Notes under the pieces: generated by a model
Told to the model about the DNA's origin: nothing
Databases searched by the model: none
What the model saw: only the letters and a program-made list of their open reading frames with translations
From: Ascarosepion bandense
Taxonomy: Eukaryota > Mollusca > Cephalopoda > Sepiida > Sepiidae
Length of the DNA: 64,000 nucleotides
Assembly: GCA_037127315.1 (NCBI GenBank)
Contig: JBBBDQ010001269.1
Span: 2,545,001 to 2,609,000 of the forward strand
Direction: 5' to 3'
Position numbers and translations under genes: made by a program
Shown here: one piece after another, positions 1 through 11,120 of the stretch
Layout: the number at the start of each line of letters is the position of its first letter
Position numbering within the stretch: position 1 is the stretch's first letter

Positions 1-167
1 ATAACCCAATCTGTCTTGTTATTTAACCCATAACTGGAAGGAAGAGACGGATTAATATCTTTGCCAAGAGTATTTGCGCGTAAGTGAATGCAATGAAGTG
101 AACTGGAATTCGAACGCGGCTCCCCGATTTCTCCGATCCGATATCCCCTGCACCATAACGCACATCC
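1..167 (-). repeat. SINE-1 copy, cut by window edge
   Basis: This is the reverse complement of the ~307-bp SINE-1 family found about 16 times here. The tRNA-like head lies at the right end; on the minus strand the degraded B box reads GCGTTCGAATTCC. The 3' half is outside the window. SINE-1 copies are short pol III-transcribed elements moved by a LINE machinery. The family name is local to this annotation. Confidence 0.9.
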
Positions 168-183
168 TAGAACATTACAGTTC

Positions 184-495
184 TTTAAAAAAATCTTAAA
201 GCATCCGAACGGAAATTTAGACTTCTTGAAATACTACATAAAAAAATCAACACTACCGATAGCTCAATAGTAAATTTTTTTGAAAAAATCTGGGATACAG
301 GCTTTCAAAACAAACACAACACCCATAGCAATCTCAGACACAAGCAAAGACTAGCACTAGAAAACATCCGTAATAACAATGATATAATAATAATAAAGGA
401 AGCAGACAAAGGCGGTGCTGTCGTCATTATGAATAAAACTTATTACAAAACAAAAGCGTCACAAATACCATTATGGGCACTTAAAGTATCATAAC
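184..495 (+). pseudogene. Penelope-like element reverse transcriptase fragment
   Basis: One frame stays open for about 100 codons and contains IIIIKEADKGGAVVIMNK followed by a YY pair. The DKGGAVV block is the characteristic N-terminal reverse-transcriptase motif of Penelope-like elements. The piece has no start codon, and the catalytic YADD-type region and GIY-YIG endonuclease are missing, so it is a dead internal fragment. It directly abuts a SINE-1 copy on the left and runs into low-complexity DNA on the right. Confidence 0.8.
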
Positions 496-544
496 ATGTA
501 TAATAACAAAAACAATAAATATACACTTTAAAGAAAACGTTCAC

Positions 545-588
545 GGCTTCTCACACTTTTTATTATCTCTGTATCTCTCTCTCTCTCT

Positions 589-622
<34 letters not shown>
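545..622. repeat. (CT)n/(TA)n microsatellite
   Basis: A TCTC run passes into about 18 TA dinucleotides. Compound tracts like this border many transposon ends in the window. Confidence 0.95.
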
Positions 623-623
<1 letters not shown>

Positions 624-738
624 AAGTGACAAAAGGACGAAAATTAAAATTTCAAGAATTTACTTTTATAAAGATTGGTCCATACAGAGTAGAGCTTAAC
701 ATTTTAATTTTGTTATGACAATAGTTTATAAAAGCATT

Positions 739-797
739 ATATCACTACACAAACATTTTCATGTTTCAGAACAATACTGTTCTTCTTCAGGTGATAT
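739..797 (-). ncRNA. Candidate hammerhead ribozyme (Penelope-type end)
   Basis: On the minus strand the order is ATATCAC, core CTGAAGA, stem II AGAACA/TGTTCT with loop GTAT, core GAAA, a short stem III (ACAT/ATGT, loop GAAA), a U at the cleavage position, then GTGATAT. The last block pairs perfectly (7 bp) with the first to close stem I. The core matches the hammerhead consensus CUGANGA...GAAA...UH and all three stems form. Hammerheads are known in Penelope-like elements, and a Penelope reverse-transcriptase fragment lies about 240 bp away. Self-cleavage is inferred, not shown. Confidence 0.7.
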
Positions 798-887
798 GTT
801 AAAATGAATGGTGAAAATGATTTCCTTTGAAATATAAGATGAATTCATGGTTATTTAGAAAATTAGGGAATAGTAATTAGAGAATAA

Positions 888-1194
888 GGATGTGCGTTGT
901 GGTGCATTGGATATCGACTCGGAACGAGAAATCGGAGACCCGAGTTCGAATACCAGTTGAATTCCTTGCATTCACTTACGCGCAAATACCCTTGGGAAAG
1001 GTATTAATCCGTCTATTCCTTCCAGTTATGGGTTAAATAACAGGACAGTTTGGGTTCTATAGCCTTGGTCGGCAACCAGTCTACCGCAGAAAGCAATGGT
1101 AATCTACTGCGGGATAATCTTCTGCCCAGTCAGTCATGTCTCTTTCGAGACATGATCGCCCAAGCGTGTATCACGTATGGCAATTAACTGACTG
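888..1194 (+). repeat. Full-length SINE-1 with target-site duplication
   Basis: This is a near-intact 307-bp copy. The tRNA-like head has an A box (TGGTGCATTGG) and a B box (GAGTTCGAATACC). The body is conserved and a perfect 8-bp hairpin (CATGTCTC/GAGACATG) lies near the 3' end. The same 12 bp, AATTAGAGAATA, flanks it at 875-886 and 1195-1206. This target-site duplication fixes both ends and shows integration by target-primed reverse transcription. Confidence 0.95.
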
Positions 1195-1580
1195 AATTAG
1201 AGAATATGCTTTTTAGGTTGTCAATATTTTTCAGTCAAAATGGGAATCAGGTAACTATAGAGTTGAAGATCTGGGTTGCAAAAGGAATCAAGATGGCCTA
1301 GTGTTTAGACATTTAACTTTTTAATTTTTCTAGAAAAATACATAGTGGGACCATAGATTATTTAAATGGGTAGACAATAATTTTAGCAGCAGGTTAGGTT
1401 TAGTTTGTTTCTTTTTTTAATTAGATTTTCTACTACCTTATGAGTAAAGAGGCTGGAATGTATCGGTTAGAATTAGGATTAAATAATTATCGTATACTTA
1501 GGTATAATGAATTTAAGGAAAACAATTACATATTGTGTGGGTTATTTGTTTTAGGAAAAATAGTTTTTAAGTTATATTGG

Positions 1581-1700
1581 AGCATAAGTCTTGTTGCTCA
1601 AGTCTTCCATCCATGATATACGCAGTATCCTTCTGGAGAACCATATTTCAATTGCTTTCCTTCATTTATGATGAAATTGTCCAGCATTCATTTCTGCTGT
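1581..1700 (-). pseudogene. RTE-like LINE C-terminal fragment
   Basis: The minus strand reads AIEIWFSRRILRISWMEDLS, which matches the EMWFYRRMLRISWTEH block of the LINE copies at 14223-14665 and 32971-33575. Only about 35 codons survive, with no start, catalytic motif or tail. Confidence 0.65.
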
Positions 1701-2862
1701 GAAAGAAGACCTCATTTAACACGTTAGTACTCTGGCTATTTATCTTGTATAATAATAGCTTCTAGAGAATTTAATCTTCCTTTGCATTGGCTGCTGTAGA
1801 GTTATTTTAGTGTCATCTACTAGTGTTCATTTTACGTCGAAAGTTTTCATTTTAGCCGCTCATAATGACAGGTCAATGTGTGCATGGATTTCACTAAGTC
1901 TGGAAAGGTGGCAAGTCCATATGAGAGATAAACTAGACCAATGAAAATATTTCATTTTTTTTTTATTATTTTTCTGTGGGAAAGGAGCCATGAAAATTCA
2001 TAGACAACATCGAGTGAATATATAAGCTGTGTTGTCGGGTTAGATGCTTTCAAACTATTTTCTAGTAGAATATCATATTTTTTGTTAATATAATTGAGTC
2101 ATTTTAAAATAAAACTCTGAATTGGCATATCCAATCATGGGAAATGCTTTTGAAATAAACACTGCACATAAATCATGAACAGGAGACCCTAAAAATGCCG
2201 ATGTAATGTTGAACTGTGTTCTGGCATATCCTGTGACCTTAGGACTCTTATCATTATTCAGATGAATGGAATTTCGAACCGAAACTTTTGTTTCATTCAC
2301 TGGGGTAGATTGTTCTAGTTCCACGTGACACTCACCTTTCGGTTAGTTCAGTTTCAGCTACTTCCTTTTAGTAAGTAAACTCTCCACATTTTATTCAGCT
2401 CTGTCGTAGCAAGATATTGAACTCACAGCTCTTTGGGTCATGTCAATGGATTATTTCAACCAACGTTTTTATTCACTATGTGTACCAAGAGAAGATGAAC
2501 ATGTCGAGTATAACAAGAAGAAAATACTGTTGAATTCATTTGTGTTGTTTTAATTTGCTTATTATATATTTCTTTAATTTATTTATACGTGTTTTTTATT
2601 TTATTATTCATTTCATGGGCGATCCGATTTGTCTGTTTTGATAAAACTATTAGCTTTCTTTAAAGTTTATCCTTGTGCAAATTAATTGAAAAGGTATGAC
2701 AATAATTTCTTTTTGAGTGTCAGACAGAGTTAGATTAATACCAGATATACTGACTGCCTAACAATACTTTTGAACCTAATCAAGTGGTATTATCAATTTT
2801 ATCTGGTCTTGAACACTGGCCTGAAATGAAATGCACTGTACACTAAACCATCAAACAAACAA
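1701..2862. other. No supported feature
   Basis: AT-rich DNA with short runs of T and no recognisable domain. The 79-codon minus-strand frame at 2085-2324 has no homology that I recognise and is treated as chance. Confidence 0.5.
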
Positions 2863-2866
2863 GAAC

Positions 2867-2905
<39 letters not shown>

Positions 2906-2906
2906 T

Positions 2907-2943
<37 letters not shown>

Positions 2944-2954
2944 GATCAGACTGG

Positions 2955-2988
<34 letters not shown>

Positions 2989-3089
2989 GATCAGACTGGG
3001 ATAGATAGATAGATAGATAGATAGATAATGATCAGACTGGGATAGATAGATAGATAGATAGATAGATAATGATCAGACTGGGATAGATG

Positions 3090-3135
<46 letters not shown>

Positions 3136-3154
3136 GATCAGACTGGGATAGATG

Positions 3155-3204
<50 letters not shown>

Positions 3205-3355
3205 GATCAGACTGGGATAGATAGATAGATAGATAGATAGATAATGATCAGACTGGGATAGATAGATAGATAGATAGATAGATATTGATCAGACTGGGAT
3301 AGATAGATAGATAGATAGATACATACATAGATAGATAGATAGATAGATAGATATT
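2863..3355. repeat. GATA minisatellite with regular spacers
   Basis: About 490 bp of ATAG/GATA tetranucleotides are interrupted eight times by the spacer ATGATCAGACTGGG (once starting TTGATC). This gives a higher-order repeat of roughly 40-70 bp. A comparable array with different spacers lies at 54204-54650. Confidence 0.95.
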
Positions 3356-4354
3356 GCAGGACTTGATTACTTTTCTTATAAGACTAAAGCAAAACTAACC
3401 TCTTTAATCGATTTAAACTTGCGTAGGATGAACGTAAGCTGAGAAAACCGTCTGGTGGATTAAATCATTAATTTGCGACTTTAGTTACATGGTAACTGTG
3501 GGTTCAGTCGATTGTCAATCTGATACACACTTGGACTGAGTAGAAAGATAGCCAACAATAACGAAACTGTACTAAAAAGAAGGCGGCGAGATGTCCTCAA
3601 ATACACATAACGGAACGAGGAAGAATCCAGCGCTTTAGATTAAATAAAGAGTTCAGTTCAAAATTCCCTGAATGTTAGCAGGATCATCAAAAGACTGGCG
3701 AAATACAGAGTGCACAGAATCAGAAACGAGTCAGCGACCACAAAGATGAAGACAATAAACCGAATGTAAATAATGATTTATGAAGACATAACATTTGAAA
3801 AACATTGTACTGACGTTGTAAAAACAAAATCTCTTCGATAATAGCTTACGAAAAACTAAAGTATTTTATACACTGGATGAATTATGTCATAAATTTGACG
3901 AAAATCATCCAAAATATAAAAAAACAACAAAGCAAAGATTCCTTAACAAAGAACATTTGTTTATCTTTAACCAAACTTGTGTGTAGGAATAATGTTGGGG
4001 AAATGAATGACAAAAAGAAAATTTTGTAACTCCAGAAAAATCGTTTGTAGTAATTAATTTATGCACGTTTCATTAAAATAGATGATTTTTTCCTAGTTTA
4101 TTTTTAATGAATTTTTTTAATATTTATATTTTTTCCGGATTCCTGTTTTTTATTATATATATGTGGATGTGGATGACTAATATATTATGCTCTCATTATG
4201 ATTGAGCTTTCTAGAAAAGAAAATTTTAAAAACAGTTTCCACTTCTGCGATATATGCGTTACTTTTCAGAAATGAATTGAGTTCTTTCAATGATTGGCGT
4301 GTGCATACACTGCTTATATACAATACATTAAAATTTCCTATCACCCTCCCTCAA
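3356..4354. other. No supported feature
   Basis: AT-rich sequence without a recognised coding or repeat match inside the window. A remnant TGTGGATGTGGATGACTA next to (TA)n near 4160-4180 resembles the 3' end of the hammerhead-bearing SINE family. Confidence 0.5.
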
Positions 4355-4518
4355 TTCCATGCGCCTATGGCTTAGGGAGTAGTGACTCCGATTGACACCG
4401 AATCAGTCGTGTTTCGATCCCGGCCAGAAGCAAGCTGATGTGTCTACCTACAATGATGTGCTGTGATACAGCGAAACAGGCTTGAATGTGAATGACTAAT
4501 ATATATATATATATATAC
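4355..4518 (+). repeat. Degenerate hammerhead-bearing SINE copy plus (TA)n
   Basis: The tRNA-like head has an A-box-like TATGGCTTAGGGAG and a B-box-like TTTCGATCC. The 3' half keeps stem II GCTGT/ACAGC and GAAAC of the ribozyme, but the CTGATGA core has become AATGATG, so the fold should be inactive. It ends in (TA)n like its relatives at 27833, 29449, 36252, 39226 and 48630. Confidence 0.7.
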
Positions 4519-4829
4519 ATGAGTTGAGTATATCGATTGAAATCTGACAAGTTGAATAGAACAGATAGGATAAAATTGTCTTTAATCTAACATGTTTCAT
4601 TTTGATAAGTTTCTTCAGAAGTTTTTTTAAAGATGAATGATTTAAAATAAAAAGAGTTTTTTGAGTATTCCTTGTATTTTAAAAATCTCCAAAAACAAAT
4701 TAAATCTTTTGTCTTTAAAAAATCTCTGACGACGCTTATTAAAGTGAAACATGATAGGTTAAAGTCATTTTTCGTACCTGTTCTTTCCTTATTCTATTCA
4801 ACTTCTCAGATTTCAATCGATATACTCAA

Positions 4830-4835
<6 letters not shown>
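4519..4835. repeat. Penelope-like fold-back (inverted repeat)
   Basis: Two ~90-bp arms, 4519-4612 and 4741-4835, are imperfect reverse complements around a 130-bp centre, and (TA)n flanks both ends. The right arm holds CTGACGA at 4726-4732 followed by a GCTT/AAGT stem and GAAAC, a partial hammerhead core. The left arm has the mirror version with CTGAAGA. I read it as two Penelope-type ends in inverted orientation. Confidence 0.55.

Positions 4836-4888
<53 letters not shown>
4836..4888. repeat. (TA)n microsatellite
   Basis: About 27 TA units directly adjoin the right arm of the fold-back. Confidence 0.95.
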
Positions 4889-4892
<4 letters not shown>

Positions 4893-5097
4893 ACATTTAA
4901 ATAGCTCTTATCACTTCTCTTCAAAACACCTCGGCTTTGTTAACTCATGGGAGTACTGTAGGTTTAACAAGCTGTTCGTTTTTTGTTTTTGTTTTTTGGC
5001 GGGAAATGTGAGTAAATTTCAAGTTAATATCATAGATAGATCCAACTTAAATATTGAACATATTTCTGTCTAGCGTTTACATCTAGTGTACACACCT

Positions 5098-5364
5098 TCT
5101 CATTCCGAACTCGGGGAACCGAGTTCGAATTCCAGTTGAAATCCTTGCATACACTTACGCGCAAATACCCTTGGGAAAGGTATTAATCCATCTCTTCCCT
5201 CCAGTTATGGGTTAAATAATAGGACAGATTGGGTTCTATAGCCTTGGTCGTCAACCAGTCTACCGCAGAAAGCAATGGCAACCTACTGCGAGATAATCTT
5301 CTGCCCAGTCAGTCAAAAAAGAGACATGATCGCCCAAGCGTGTATCGCGCATGGCACTTGACTG
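5098..5364 (+). repeat. SINE-1, 5'-truncated
   Basis: The A box is missing. The B box GAGTTCGAATTCC and the rest of the body are present, but the 3' hairpin region is altered to AAAAAAGAGACATG. It ends in GGCACTTGACTG. Confidence 0.9.
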
Positions 5365-5523
5365 TACACACCTTGTACCAGACTTATGTAGGCTTACTAA
5401 TATCAATGTATAAATATTCTCAATATCTATCTAGCTAACTTTCGTGCACTCACTCACTCACACACAACCATACACACTTACACTCCGTTTTCGGACCTTC
5501 CTACATACAATCAAGTTAAGTTA

Positions 5524-5822
5524 ATCAGTTAATTGCCATACGTGATACACGCTTGGGCGATCATGTCTCGAAAGAGACATGACTGACTTGGAAGAAGATT
5601 ATCCCGCAGTAGGTTGCCATTGCTTTCTGCGGTAGACTGGTTGCTAGCCAAGGCTATAGAAGCCCCAATCTGTCCTATCATAACTGGAGGGAAGAGGTGG
5701 CCTAATACCTTTCCCAAAGTTATTTGTGCGTAAGTGAATGCAAGGAATTTAACTGGAATTCGAACACGAGCACCCTGATTTTTCATTCCGAGTCGATATT
5801 CACTGCACCACAATGCGCATCC
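5524..5822 (-). repeat. SINE-1, near full length
   Basis: An inverted copy with the 3' hairpin, body and tRNA-like head. The B box on the minus strand is TGTTCGAATTCC. The minus-strand 94-aa frame here is only a SINE translation. Confidence 0.92.
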
Positions 5823-6788
5823 TAAGGATTCCTACATTTCAATTGTTGGATTCATAAAGTATTTCCCCATCCATCTGGTTTAAACCAATGAGCAATATAG
5901 ATAGATGAAAATACAGAAAGATAGGCATGGTTTCCATTATCGTTCTGGATTGAGGCTGCCATATTGACTTTACTGAAAATATATTTTTAAAAATAGGAAA
6001 AAAAAAACGTCGTCAATCAATGTCTCCATGCCATTTTAGCCATGTAATGCGGTTGCAACATCACTGTCTCTCGTTTTCCATAATGACGCCAAATATAGTT
6101 AAATAAATATTCCATTCGGCTCAGTTAACATCAGCCAATCATCCCACACCACGACACCCAGTCTTATTCGAAAATTCGGTATGACAATTTTGATTGGTCG
6201 AAATTCTTTCAATTCAGTTTCAGATCATTAATAACTTTGACTTTGCCGAGTAGGCAAATGGAATTAATTAGTATTTCTAATATGAAGGCTTTGGGACCGA
6301 TTTCTTATTGATGCCCATCATCCGTCTAGGCAAATAATGGATTGCATCCAGCTGAACTCTCTGAGAATTCTCCAGGCGATATTATAACAAGTCATTTCGA
6401 ATGTCTAACTTAGAGTGGCTAGAGCTGAAATGGTTTTCATTCTTAGAAATTACTAAATCCAGAGAATAGACGAATGTCTGCATAGATTTACATGTTTATG
6501 CTGAACTAGCATATTTTATTTAAAAGTTAATGACAATAATTCTATAGGGTACCTTGCGGCAAGTCAATGCAACAGTGTAAGTTCAATCTCTAAGCAAGGT
6601 AGAACAGCTGTCGCTTAACCAAATGGAGAAAGTAGAAAAGTACCAGAAACAGTACTGATTATAGGAAATCCCAATGAATGTTGGCTCAAGAAGAAACCAC
6701 AGATAGAAAGCATTCAGTATATGTAGCCGACGTAAAAAAAAAGTTGCTCCGCCCACATTTCTTTAGTAAATATTAAATATAATAGTGT
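5823..6788. other. No supported feature
   Basis: No domain, RNA or repeat match is recognised apart from short A/T runs. Confidence 0.5.
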
Positions 6789-6792
6789 AGTG

Positions 6793-7623
6793 TGTGGTGA
6801 TACCAAGCAAAAGCGATGGACCGGATGTTTGCGCTTTCACGACCAAAAAGAAAATAACCAAAAGTCGTCACGTCGGGGTCACCAATTTATAGTGAGTTTC
6901 TTATCTTTTATTTTCTGTCAGTTATGGAGAGTCCGTTCTAGTGAAGGGTAATTGTTTACTGTTGCAGGCTAACGGAATTTGGCCTTGTTGTAAATAGCCC
7001 ACTATAAGGCATAAAGAAAAGTTATAAAGCAAGAAAAGCAAATTGAGTTGAAAGATAACATTTTATATATAACACAATCAATTAATGTTTTTACAATTGA
7101 AGTAATACATGAAGTAAAGGTCCAACGGAGGTTAAAATGATCATGGCAATAAAATGCTGAAAAAGAATTAATGCTTAGGAGTTTGGGAGAGTGTAAGTAG
7201 GAAATGTCTTTGATGTATTCGCTCCTTAGGTCAGTAAGTAGTGTTTGAGGCAGGGAAGAAGGAAAGAGGTAAGCGAGGCGAGCGTAGTAAGCCGCTTTAC
7301 TTAGGTCAAGGGGGTGTTAATTACTCTCTTCTCCTCAAGTCGGTCTGACTGGCGATGCTTATGTATCCGCTTTTTATATCTTCTTTTTGAATCACAGCAG
7401 CTCATTTGGGATTTCACACTTGTATTTGGTTCTGGGCTTCCCATTGGCTGATAAATATAATTCGCGTAGGCCCGCGAACTGGAAATTTAATATTTAATTA
7501 ATTTTTAGTTTTCAACCGGAACATCTGCGCGAAGCCGGCGGCGCAGCGACGGCTTTTGGTCATTTGCTTTTGGTCGTGAAAGCGCAAACATCCGGTCCAT
7601 CGTTTTTGTTCGGTATCACCACA
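6793..7623. mobile_element. 831-bp non-autonomous DNA transposon with long TIRs
   Basis: The ends are ~75-bp terminal inverted repeats beginning TGTGGTGATACC and sharing the block CGATGGACCGGATGTTTGCG and later GACCAAAA. The 4-bp sequence AGTG lies immediately outside both ends (6789-6792 and 7624-7627) and is a candidate target-site duplication. The ~680-bp interior has no transposase frame, so it would need an enzyme in trans. I cannot assign the superfamily. Confidence 0.8.
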
Positions 7624-7699
7624 AGTGAAAGAGAAATTTACGCACCTCGAAAATGCATTCGTGATTTTCTTCTTCTGTGACGTGTTCCTTTAGGACTTC

Positions 7700-7958
7700 C
7701 ATTTGGCTCTGTCGTTTGTCGCTCTCAAAATTCTTCCTCTTACCACAAATAGAACTGCTATGAGTATGTGAAGCTATGCTAATTTTCTTCCATCTGTTTC
7801 TGGCGTGGCAAATCATTAGGTGATCATGAACATCCACTTGGCTCTGTCGTTTGTCGGTCTTAAAATTCTTCATCTTACCACGAACAGAACTGCGATAAGT
7901 ATCAGAAGCTATGCTAATTTTCTTCCATCCATGTCTGGCGTGGCCAATCAGTAGGTGA
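7700..7958 (-). repeat. Two tandem 125-135 bp copies, coding-like on minus strand
   Basis: Copies start at 7700 and 7835. On the minus strand one frame crosses both and repeats HAR..WKKISIAS and DKRQSQ. A stop lies just upstream, the frame ends after the second copy, and many differences between copies change amino acids. I do not recognise the peptide. It may be a duplicated relic exon or simply a duplicated repeat. Confidence 0.45.
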
Positions 7959-8518
7959 ATAAAGGCCGTTGTTTTTGCTTATTATGGGGTAGACGAATTT
8001 TTTGAGCTTTGATAAAGAAAGCACGATTCTTCAGCTTGATGATCGAAAGAGAATTTTATGCTAAAAGATTTTTCCGCACTCATCGCCTGTGAAACTATCT
8101 TCTTGATTTACAGTAAATTTTAATTTTAAAATTTCGAAATATCAGTCATTATCTTCTGTTTCCTTGATTCCTGTTTATATTCTTGCGCCCTCGATAATGT
8201 TGGTCCTACATCGATCTTTATTTGACTTTATTATGTTCTATTTCATCCATTTGTATAACCCCCTCAATAAAATGCTAAAATTCTTCGTTTAGAATAGCAT
8301 TTTATCTGCACTCATATTGACTATATATTGTAACGTTGTCCTAATTCAAAATAGCCGAGAATTAAGAAGACTGAGTAGAGAAATCAAAGACGAAAAGTCT
8401 AATTAAATACTTAAACATAGACAGGAAAATCAACTACTTCTCAAATCCTAATTTAAGTATGTTGTTACAATAAAATAAAAAAGAGTTTTATTCTACAGCA
8501 CTATATAAAACTTTCCTT
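7959..8518. other. No supported feature
   Basis: AT-rich sequence; nothing recognised. Confidence 0.5.
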
Positions 8519-9305
8519 TCATTCTTTATCAATACTCCAATATTTCAATACTCCCTGTACCCAATCTTTTCTCTTACTCCGAGGATCATTCAATAAATAA
8601 GGTGAATTCTTTGGTATATGTCTTCCAGCAGTGTCACACATTTTGACCCATCTGTGCACAAGCTTCCGTATTCCCTCAGTGTACAAACCTTTGGACTGAT
8701 GTCTCGGCCAATCGCTCACAGCACTTTTGACTACATCGGCACTTTCAAACTTCGTGCCTCTCAGGAACGCTTTCAAGGGACAAAACAGGTAAAAGTCTGA
8801 AGGGGCAAAGTCTGGGCAGTAAGGGGGATGAGGGAGCAGTTCCCAGCCCATCTCGTTGATGGTCTGCACCGTTTGAACTGATGTGTGACGCCTTGCAGCT
8901 GACCCTCGAGTAGACATGGTCATCATGGACAATTTTGTGGGATGTCCCAACAGATAGGCTCAAAGTCCTTGCAATGTCATCCACTGTCACCCTTCTGCCA
9001 GACTGAATGAGGTCATTGACTGATTCGATCACCTCAGGAGATCTCACTTCTGTAGGCCTCTCAGGCCTGTATTCATCCTCAACACTGTTCAGTTCTTCTT
9101 TAAACAATTTAGCCTACTTGTAGACATTTTTGTCTGAAACATGTGGCACCATATACAGGTAACATTCTCCTATGAATTTCAACTGGTTTGCACCCTTCAG
9201 CAACCAAAACTTGATAACTGGCATCTGTTCAATCCTGGAGCATGCGTCTTGGTCGGCCATTTTGTTAATGTCCAAAATTCTCAAAGTTCTTTTTTCAATC
9301 TGCAA
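8519..9305 (-). pseudogene. mariner transposase pseudogene 1
   Basis: On the minus strand, 9305-9114 and 9107-8745 are one frame split by an in-frame stop at 9111-9113. They carry the helix-turn-helix part (FKEELNSVEDEYRPERPTE, then RRVTVDDIARTLSLSVG). A frameshift leads to 8950-8519 with HPPYCPDFAPSDFYLF, the region of the third catalytic aspartate. The central part with the first two catalytic aspartates is deleted, so it cannot be active. A possible element end, ACGAGGGTCATTC, lies at about 9412-9424 on the minus strand. Confidence 0.85.
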
Positions 9306-9659
9306 GAAAAAATTAAATCCCTTTGAAAAAGAAATAAAGAAAAAGGTTTTTAAAAAAAGTAGGTTCTATCTGTATTAGAAGTCCATATACCGAAACGTTC
9401 ACCTTATTTTTTGAATGACCCTCGTATAACCCCTGCGCTCTAGTGTCGGTCTCGCCTTGGTTGGGTAGAACTGACTGTAAAAAACATTATTCCCGATATA
9501 GATATTAGTTTTACGATTATGATAACCATTAAACGCATCACTCAATAAACACCGTGCTTAACTAATAAAACAACAACTTTTAGGCAAGATTTGACTTCAT
9601 TCATCAACATAGTTTCCTTCTAGGGGGATATACCGAATTAACGTTTTTTTAACAATTTG

Positions 9660-10596
9660 ATTTGTCCTTGACCTGAAAATACACCACATTTTCCGATATT
9701 ACTTTTCGTTGGAGCCAAATCCCTTTCACTAGAGCATTCTTTTGAGGTTTGTAAACAGTCAGTAGTCGTTGAATGCCAGATCTGGAGAATAGGGTGGATG
9801 CGCAAGTAATTCATGTAGTTTTGCCATCATTGCGATCGACTTGTAACACGGTGCGTTGTCTTGGTGAAATTGCCCTTTTTCTCGTTTTCATTTCTGGCCG
9901 TTTTTGACAATTTATTCTTTCGAATGCACAAATAAAGCTATATAATGTTCGCTATTGATAGCTCTTCTTTTCTCAAGATAATCGATGAACAAAGTATCTT
10001 GTGCATCCCAAAAGTCGAAGGCCCAAACCTTTCCTGCTGATGTTCGCATCTTTCGTCGATTTGAACGGCTTTCACCTGCTTCTATCCACTCAGCTGACTG
10101 CCAATTTGATTCCGGAGTGAGGTGGTGGATCCATGTTTCATCCATTGCCACATATTTACGCATAAAACACTTTCTTATTACGCTGAAACAGTTTCAAACA
10201 ATGCTCTGAATTACCGATGCGTTGTTGTTTTTGATCGATTGTCTGCAAATGCGGCACCCACTTTGAGCAAAACTTTTTCATTGACAAATATTCATGCAAA
10301 ATGGTGAATACATTGCTTCGACTCCTCTGCTATCTCATACAACTTCAATTTACGATAGGTCAAAACGAGTTTCTGGATTTTTTATGGTATTTTCCGGGAC
10401 AACTACCGATCTTGGTTGACCTGAGCGTTCAGCATAGTTTGTGTCTGTACGATCACGTTTAAAGTCAGCATACCACCTGTTGTTTCCGACAGAACAGAGT
10501 CCGAGTAACACTTATCAAGTCATTGCTTTGCTTGAAGCGTAATTTTCCCATCAGAAAGCAATACTTTATCAATACACAAAATTCAGATTTGTCCAT
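9660..10596 (-). pseudogene. mariner (SETMAR-type) transposase pseudogene 2
   Basis: Starting at MDKSEF, the minus strand shows a mariner helix-turn-helix remnant, a GRP-like block with substitutions, MDETWIHHLTPESNWQSAEW (first catalytic Asp), FWDAQDTLFIDYL, QFHQDNAPCYKS (second Asp) and HPPYSPDLAFNDY (third motif, with APSD changed to AFND). Several stops and frameshifts break it. It differs in sequence from the other mariners here and so is an independent family. Confidence 0.85.
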
Positions 10597-10599
10597 TAT

Positions 10600-11014
10600 T
10601 TTGAAAAGTTTCAACAGTAGTTGCACTTAAATGACTTTAATTTATAAACTAATTATCCGATTAAGCCTAAATTTTGTCAAGTGCCATTTTAAGAGTAGTA
10701 CTTCATGAAAATCGTATTAATTTTTTACTAGTGGAGCCATCCATGTCAGGCCTGGGATTCATTGGTGATTTTATATTGTTTATATACTTTACAATTATGG
10801 TGTTGTGATAAAACAAACCAATCAACTTCCAAAATATTCGTGGCGTTATTCTTAGCTGATGCTACCCGGCATTATCATAGAGGGGCAAAATACTTTTTCT
10901 CTAATCCACCGGTTATGCTGTCAGTGCCGTGCAAAATCTTAATTGTATCAGTTTATTTCAAATGTATTGTTAACTATCACGTTTGATTAGAAGTTAGAAA
11001 GATGCATTAGAATC
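10600..11014. other. No supported feature
   Basis: Nothing recognised beyond AT-rich sequence. Confidence 0.5.
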
Positions 11015-11120
11015 AATCAGTTAATTGCCATAAATGATCTTTTTTGAGACATGACTGACTAGGCAGGAGATTTTCCCGCGGTAGGTTGCCATTACTTTCT
11101 GAAGTAACCAGTTAGTCATG
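11015..11120 (-). repeat. SINE-1 3' fragment
   Basis: About 105 bp of the 3' half, with the hairpin region decayed to TTTTTTGAGACATG. The head is lost. Confidence 0.8.

Noticed and set aside
888..1194. Hammerhead in SINE-1
   Set aside because: The 3' hairpin CATGTCTC/GAGACATG is conserved, but no CTGANGA core is present; only the second SINE family carries the ribozyme.
2085..2324. 79-codon minus-strand frame
   Set aside because: No domain, no splice context and low complexity in its surroundings; consistent with chance.
2863..3355. CRISPR array
   Set aside because: Eukaryotic GATA microsatellite; the spacers are identical and the repeats are simple sequence.
4726..4749. Active hammerhead in the 4.5-4.8 kb fold-back
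   Set aside because: CTGACGA, a short stem II and GAAA are present, but stems I and III need large internal loops; kept only as a Penelope-like note.
5229..5813. Frames of 60-95 codons across SINE-1 copies
   Set aside because: SINE-1 is a pol III-type non-coding element; the frames recur because the repeat recurs.
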